From: CAYXBG01 sp964463145
GTDB lineage: Bacteria; Acidobacteriota; UBA6911; RPQK01; CBDAPI01
DNA: 11,248 nt
Reading direction: 5' to 3'
NCBI GenBank assembly: GCA_964463145.1
Contig: CAYXBG010000060.1
Coordinates: 1 to 11,248 of the forward strand
Below are positions 6,701 through 11,248 of this stretch, one piece after another. The notes beneath the pieces are model-generated. The model saw only the letters and a list, made by a program, of their open reading frames with translations. It was not told where the DNA came from and made no database searches. The translations under genes and the position numbers were made by a program. The stretch's first letter is position 1. Each line of letters begins with the position of its first letter.

Positions 6701-7905
6701 TCTACCATCTCCTTAGCACCCTTGATGGTGGCCGCATGACCCTCCTGTTCAAGCCTGTTGTATATAAAAGGCTTAAACAACTCCAAAGCCATGATCTTTG
6801 GAAGACCACATTGGTGGAGCCGCAGTTCAGGACCTACTACGATAACCGATCTTCCTGAGTAGTCGACTCTTTTTCCTAGCAGATTCTGACGAAACCGACC
6901 CTGTTTACCTTTCAGTGTGTCTGAGAGAGATTTAAGAGGCCGGTTTTTGACTCCACGCAGTACTCTCCCTCTTCTACCGTTGTCAAAGAGAGCATCGACT
7001 GCTTCCTGTAACATTCGCTTTTCATTACGGATAATGACCTCAGGAGCTCTCAAGTCAATAAGCTTTTTGAGCCTGTTATTTCTGTTAATAACTCGACGAT
7101 ACAGATCGTTGAGATCTGACGTAGCAAATCGACCGCCATCTAGGGGAACCAATGGGCGTAATTCTGGTGGTATGACTGGTATGACATCTAGGATCATCCA
7201 CTCAGGCTTGTTACCTGATTTGCGGAAAGACTCTACTACTTTGAGCCTCTTAGCAAATTTCATCCGCTTTAGCTGTGATGTTTCATTCCGCATCCTAAAG
7301 CGAAGATCTACAGACAATGTTTCCACATCCACGGCAGACAGAAGATCCTTAATGGCTTCCGCTCCCATTCCAGCTTCGAACTGCCCTGGGTATTCGGCTT
7401 GGAGAGCTCTGAATTTTTCTTCAGTCAGCAACTCCTGCTCCTTGACAGGCGCTTCCCCAGGATCGACCACAATATATGCTTCAAAATAGAGAACTCTCTC
7501 GAGATCTCTTAGAGTGACATCCAGAAGATGACCAATCCGGCTAGGCAGGCCTTTAAAAAACCAGACATGGGAACACGGGCTTGCGAGTTCAATATGCCCC
7601 AACCGTTCACGACGCACTTTGGAAAGCGTTACTTCAACACCACACTTATCGCAGATGACTCCTCGATGCTTCATCCGCTTGTATTTTCCGCAGAGACACT
7701 CCCAATCTGTGACAGGACCGAAAATCCGAGCACAGAACAAACCGTCCCGTTCTGGTTTGAAGGTACGATAGTTTATTGTTTCTGGTTTGGTAACTTCCCC
7801 GCTCGACCAGGAGCGGATTTTTTCAGGCGAGGCTAGTCCAATCCGAATAGCCTCAAAGTTGTTCAACAACTGACTTTTATCAACCTGGTCGCGAAATAAT
7901 CTCAA
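3748..7905 (-). CDS. rpoC: DNA-directed RNA polymerase subunit beta'
   Basis: Beta' of RNA polymerase, 1385 residues from the TTG start; it forms the active-site half of the clamp with beta. Numbered from this TTG, zinc site 1 is C70, C72, C85, C88 and the catalytic NADFDGD has D460, D462, D464, the same numbers as in E. coli. The bridge helix ([20 protein letters not shown]) starts near 778. Zinc site 2 uses C815 or C817 with C889, C896, C899. The trigger loop [16 protein letters not shown] is at about 925-940 and is followed by an SI3-like insert of roughly 185 residues. The C-terminus has the conserved [20 protein letters not shown] block. AAAGGGAGGT (7920-7911) lies just before TTG 7905-7903 and decides this start over the in-frame GTG at 7926, which would place the SD inside the gene. 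It follows rpoB by 73 bases and ends opposite the prenyltransferase gene. Confidence 0.98.
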   Translation of the reverse strand: [1385 protein letters not shown]

Positions 7906-7943
7906 CGCTGACCTCCCTTTGAACACATCTTGGGAAATTTCAC
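7902..7943 (-). CDS. Possible 13-codon leader ORF overlapping the rpoC start
   Basis: Between rpoB and rpoC a short ORF starts at GTG 7943-7941, six bases after GGAG (7953-7950), and reads MKFPKMCSKGGQR before TGA 7904-7902. Its stop overlaps the rpoC TTG in the string TTGA, the same arrangement as the GNAT/racemase junction at 73-70. The rpoC SD lies inside its last codons. If translated it would couple rpoC translation to ribosomes arriving from rpoB. There is no homology to call on and an ORF this short could arise by chance. Confidence 0.3.
   Translation of the reverse strand: MKFPKMCSKGGQR
7911..7920 (-). promoter_or_regulatory. Strong ribosome binding site of rpoC
   Basis: The minus strand reads AAAGGGAGGT, containing GGAGGT, with 5 bases to TTG at 7905-7903. 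It is by far the strongest SD in the window and sets the rpoC start seven codons downstream of the longest possible ORF start. Confidence 0.75.
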
Positions 7944-7978
7944 TGTAAACTCCAAAAAATTAAATTATTAGGTGACAT

Positions 7979-10900
7979 CTATGCTTCAGACGTTTCGGAC
8001 GTAAGCACCTGATCTAGCACCCCTATCTCAGTCTCCATCTCCTGATCCGGCAACTGTCTCACTGGACGTTCGATCAATTCCACATCGAGGCCTAGAGATT
8101 GCAGCTCTCGAATCAGAACATTGAATGATTCCGGCAACCCGGGGCTATAAGTAGATTCTCCCTTGACGATAGCCTCATATATCTTAGCCCGTCCTTGCAC
8201 ATCATCAGATTTAGCTGTGAGTAATTCTTGCAAAATACTGGCGGCACCATAGGCCTCAAGTGCCCATACCTCCATCTCACCAAATCGCTGTCCTCCAAAC
8301 TGAGCTTTACCACCCAGAGGTTGCTGGGTAATTAGACTGTACGGCCCTATAGAACGAGCATGAATCTTGTCGTCCACCAAGTGACTCAATTTCAACATAT
8401 AGATGTAACCCACAGTGACTTCCTGGTCAAAAAGCTCACCCGTGAGCCCGTCATAAAGTGGGGTTTTCCCATTCAATGGAAGCCCTGCCTTGTCCAGTTC
8501 TGCCTTGATTTCATCTTCCCGAGCACCATCGAAAACAGGAGTCGCATAGTGCACACCAAGAACCTGTGCAGCCCAACCGAGATGTGTCTCAAGAACTTGC
8601 CCTACATTCATCCGAGAGGGTACCCCCAGAGGGTTCAATACGACTTCTACCGGCGTCCCATCGGGAAGATAGGGCATATCCTCCTCGGGAAGAACCCGGG
8701 CAATAACACCTTTGTTTCCATGCCTACCAGCCATCTTGTCGCCAACAGATAATTTGCGTTTCATGGCCACATATACTTTGACCATACGAATTACACCCGG
8801 CGGTAATTCATCCCCCTGCTCCATCCGCTCCAGACGTTCCTCGAGATTAGCGTTCATGCGTTCGATCCGGGAAACGGTTTGGTTTTCGATTTCCGCCACC
8901 TTTTCCGCCGTATCAGCATCCAATTTGATTTGGAGTATGGACTCATAATTCAACTTGCTAAGCAGCTGAACATTTAGAACATCCCCTCTCTTGGCAACCC
9001 GAGAGCCGTCCGGGCCTATCACAGGCCCCAGAGACTTTTTACCCTTCACAAGATCAATGACACTCTGAGTTGCTTCATCCTTGAAAATCCTAATCTCGTC
9101 TTCAAGATCCTTCTTCAGACGGGCAACCTCTTCCTGGGCAATCGTTTCAGAGCGCTCGTCTCGCTCGACCCCTTTCCTAGAGAAAATCTTCACCTCGACA
9201 ACGGTACCTTCTATGCCAGGAGGGGCGTATAGCGAGGCGTCCTTAACCTCTCCAGCCTTCTCTCCAAAAATTGCCCGAAGCAATTTCTCTTCGGGGGTTA
9301 ATTGTGTTTCTCCCTTTGGGGTAACCTTGCCCACAAGCATGTCACCAGAGCGAACACTAGCCCCAATACGAATAATGCCGCTTTCATCCAAATCGGCTAA
9401 AATAGATTCACTTACATTAGGGATATCCCTTGTTATCTCCTCTGCACCTAGCTTGGTGTCACGAGCCTCAACCTCCAATTCCTCTATGTGGATTGAGGTA
9501 TACGTGTCCTTCTTGACTAACTTCTCACTTACTAAAATGGCGTCCTCAAAGTTGTACCCACGCCATGGCATAAAAGCGACAAGGATATTTCTACCCAAAG
9601 CCAACTCACCTTTTTCAACACAAGGACCATCCGCAAGAATCTGTCCTTCCTGGACTGTATCTCCTTCCTTCACAAGAGGTTTTTGGTTGATACAAGTGTT
9701 CTGGTTGGAACGCTGAAACTTGGTTAGTTTGTATATGTCCACGCCAACACCCCGTTGGGCTCGACCTCTTCCTGCAGTGGCGCGTATGACGATTCTTGCG
9801 GAATCAACAGTCTCTACAACTCCGGATCTGCGGCAAACCACAACTGCTCCTGAGTCGCGGGCGGCAATATACTCCATCCCAGTACCCACAAAGGGGGCTT
9901 CAGAATGCAGAAGAGGCACTGCCTGCCGCTGCATATTCGAACCCATCAAGGCTCGGTTAGCATCGTCATTTTCAAGAAAAGGAATCAGGTTTGCGGCCAC
10001 GCTAACGAGCTGCTTGGGACTAACGTCTACATATCTAATTTCTTCAACTGGAGCGAACACAAAGTCCCCTTTATATCGAGCACTGACACGATCGGACACG
10101 ATGCGGTTCTTATCATCTACCACCACGTTGGCCTGGGCTATGTGGTGTTTATCACCCTCCCAAGCAGTCAGATAAAAAGCGTGCGGACCATACTTAGCCT
10201 GCGCTTTCTTACCCTTTACACTGACGTTGGCTTTTTCTACCTCAACCAACGGATAGGCTTCGCCTACCTTGAAATCTGTCGACCCCGCTTCCAGGATCTG
10301 AACATAATCGATGATCCGACCTTTCTCGACTCGTCGATAAGGCGATTCAATGAAACCGTACTCGTCGACCTGAGCATAGCTGCTCAATGATGAGATCAGG
10401 CCGATATTCGGCCCCTCGGGGGTCTCAATAGGGCAAATTCGACCATAATGGGTTGGATGAACATCACGCACCTCAAACCCGGCACGTTCCCGACTTAGCC
10501 CTCCAGGCCCCAGAGCAGAAAGTCTTCTTTTATGGGTTATCTCCGACAGAGGATTTGTCTGATCCATGAACTGAGAAAGTTGACTACTACCAAAAAACTC
10601 TCTAATTGCTGCCATTACAGGTTTAGCATTAATCAGATCATGCGGCATGGCCGTAGTCATTTCCTGATGCACTGACATCTTCTCTTTAATCGCTCTCTCC
10701 ATCCGGACTAGCCCTATGCGGAACTGATTCTCTAACAACTCTCCCACAGCTCGAACTCGCCGGTTACCCAGATGATCTATATCGTCAGCTGAACCAAAAT
10801 TTTGGCGTAACCGGAGCAGGTAGCGGATCGCTTCGTAAAAATCTTGCGGAGTGAGAACCTTCCGGTCGAGAGGTGTCTCCAATCCCAGTTTGATATTGAA

Positions 10901-11248
10901 TTTCAGACGTCCAACCCTAGAAAAATCGTATTTCCTGGGATCAAAAAACATCCCCTCGAAAAGAGCTGTAGCTGTTTCCAGGGTAGGCGGATCACCTGGA
11001 CGCTGTTTTCGGTAGATCTCAATTAGGGCATCGTCAGTACTCTTGATTGGATCCTTGCGCACAGTATCTGAAAGCATAGGACCAACTTCGTCAAGGCTGG
11101 GGAAAATCAGATCCAGGCTAGTGATACCAGCCTCCATAATCGAATTTACTACGCTCCCATTGATGTCTTGGTTCGATTCAACCAATATCTCTCCTGAGGT
11201 CTCATCTACAGCTTCACTGAGAGATACAGCGGAGTCTACGTCCTCAAT
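7979..11248 (-). CDS. rpoB: DNA-directed RNA polymerase subunit beta (5' end missing)
   Basis: Beta subunit of RNA polymerase; 1089 residues are visible and the frame stays open to the right edge, so the TTG at 11185 is internal. By alignment in mind to E. coli, about 285-290 N-terminal residues are missing. Numbering from the edge: DDIDHLGNRR (155-164); rifampicin region QLSQFMDQTNPLSEITHKRR within 223-242, with D229, H239 and S244 at the places of E. coli D516, H526 and S531, all in the sensitive form; ETPEGPNIG (275-283); PWRGYNFEDA (561-570); and KLSVGDKMAGRHGNKG (832-847), which holds the two active-site lysines. A coiled, charged insert at about 693-821 (RDERSETIAQEEVARLKKD and on) resembles SI2 but is shorter than in E. 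coli. The C-terminus has QFGGQRFGEMEVWALEAYGA and ends SETSEA. It is co-transcribed with rpoC, which follows after 73 bases. Confidence 0.98.
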   Translation of the reverse strand: MEDVDSAVSLSEAVDETSGEILVESNQDINGSVVNSIMEAGITSLDLIFPSLDEVGPMLSDTVRKDPIKSTDDALIEIYRKQRPGDPPTLETATALFEGMFFDPRKYDFSRVGRLKFNIKLGLETPLDRKVLTPQDFYEAIRYLLRLRQNFGSADDIDHLGNRRVRAVGELLENQFRIGLVRMERAIKEKMSVHQEMTTAMPHDLINAKPVMAAIREFFGSSQLSQFMDQTNPLSEITHKRRLSALGPGGLSRERAGFEVRDVHPTHYGRICPIETPEGPNIGLISSLSSYAQVDEYGFIESPYRRVEKGRIIDYVQILEAGSTDFKVGEAYPLVEVEKANVSVKGKKAQAKYGPHAFYLTAWEGDKHHIAQANVVVDDKNRIVSDRVSARYKGDFVFAPVEEIRYVDVSPKQLVSVAANLIPFLENDDANRALMGSNMQRQAVPLLHSEAPFVGTGMEYIAARDSGAVVVCRRSGVVETVDSARIVIRATAGRGRAQRGVGVDIYKLTKFQRSNQNTCINQKPLVKEGDTVQEGQILADGPCVEKGELALGRNILVAFMPWRGYNFEDAILVSEKLVKKDTYTSIHIEELEVEARDTKLGAEEITRDIPNVSESILADLDESGIIRIGASVRSGDMLVGKVTPKGETQLTPEEKLLRAIFGEKAGEVKDASLYAPPGIEGTVVEVKIFSRKGVERDERSETIAQEEVARLKKDLEDEIRIFKDEATQSVIDLVKGKKSLGPVIGPDGSRVAKRGDVLNVQLLSKLNYESILQIKLDADTAEKVAEIENQTVSRIERMNANLEERLERMEQGDELPPGVIRMVKVYVAMKRKLSVGDKMAGRHGNKGVIARVLPEEDMPYLPDGTPVEVVLNPLGVPSRMNVGQVLETHLGWAAQVLGVHYATPVFDGAREDEIKAELDKAGLPLNGKTPLYDGLTGELFDQEVTVGYIYMLKLSHLVDDKIHARSIGPYSLITQQPLGGKAQFGGQRFGEMEVWALEAYGAASILQELLTAKSDDVQGRAKIYEAIVKGESTYSPGLPESFNVLIRELQSLGLDVELIERPVRQLPDQEMETEIGVLDQVLTSETSEA

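Noticed and set aside
7906..7926. GTG 7926 as the rpoC start
   Set aside because: No SD precedes it, and it would place the strong AAAGGGAGGT site inside the gene; TTG 7905 gives residue numbers that match E. coli exactly for zinc site 1 and the catalytic motif.
7944..7978. Terminator or internal promoter in the AT-rich rpoB-rpoC gap
   Set aside because: There is a T-run but no hairpin before it, and the TTTACA at 7949-7944 has no -10 box at a proper distance.
10511..10573. Rifampicin-resistance substitution in rpoB
   Set aside because: The residues at the usual hot spots are all in the sensitive form.
11183..11185. TTG as a genuine rpoB start
   Set aside because: The frame is open for 21 more codons to the window edge, and the visible protein begins at a point equal to about residue 290 of E. 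coli beta, so this TTG is an internal leucine.
3748..11185. Plus-strand open frames inside rpoB and rpoC (for example 6917-7489 and 9081-9716)
   Set aside because: They lie antisense to strongly conserved genes, show no recognisable motifs, and read as low-quality serine/arginine-rich sequence typical of shadows.
1..11248. Mobile element, CRISPR array, phage, defence system or RNA gene
   Set aside because: No terminal repeats, transposase motifs, regularly spaced repeats, tRNA folds or rRNA sequence were found; all genes look like chromosomal housekeeping or metabolism.

Overview
The window looks like a chromosomal segment of a Gram-negative-type bacterium of moderate GC content (estimated by eye). 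It is dominated by the RNA polymerase genes rpoB (5' end cut by the window edge) and rpoC, both on the minus strand. Beta' carries the long insert between the trigger helices (SI3-like) and the N-terminal phrase [20 protein letters not shown] with [11 protein letters not shown]. I associate this with Acidobacteriota, but the assignment is from memory of the family and stays tentative. A MqnP-like prenyltransferase of the futalosine menaquinone route fits that assignment. GTG and TTG starts are frequent here and are supported by Shine-Dalgarno (SD) placement.

Layout from left to right: (1) 1-73, minus: the first 24 codons of an enolase-superfamily gene (N-succinylamino acid racemase / o-succinylbenzoate synthase type), too short to stand out as an ORF, whose TTG start overlaps the stop of the next gene. 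(2) 70-900, minus: a COG3375-type GNAT acyltransferase. (3) 967-2652, minus: hyuB, the hydantoinase B / oxoprolinase subunit, with no hyuA beside it and an odd basic, serine-rich tail. These three genes are co-directional and read hyuB -> GNAT -> racemase. (4) 2770-3627, plus: a UbiA-family membrane prenyltransferase with its own extended -10 promoter, divergent from hyuB and convergent with rpoC. (5) 3628-3747: convergent spacer with a perfect hairpin. (6) 3748-7905, minus: rpoC from a TTG start, preceded by a possible 13-codon mini-ORF that ends in a TTGA overlap with it. (7) 7979-11248, minus: rpoB, open through the right edge.

How the genes may work together: rpoB and rpoC form the polymerase core and are surely co-transcribed. 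The GNAT and racemase pair matches the known association of a succinyl-CoA:D-amino acid N-succinyltransferase with N-succinylamino acid racemase, which with an L-desuccinylase converts D- to L-amino acids. The co-directional hyuB suggests a wider amino acid derivative or hydantoin/5-oxoproline salvage cluster; that link is inference. The prenyltransferase belongs to quinone synthesis and probably only borders the cluster. I see no phage, IS, CRISPR, rRNA or tRNA sequence, and no gene-free stretch above 300 bases. I found no clearly new system. The most interesting items are the D-amino acid cluster, the orphan hyuB with its tail, and the mini-ORF before rpoC.
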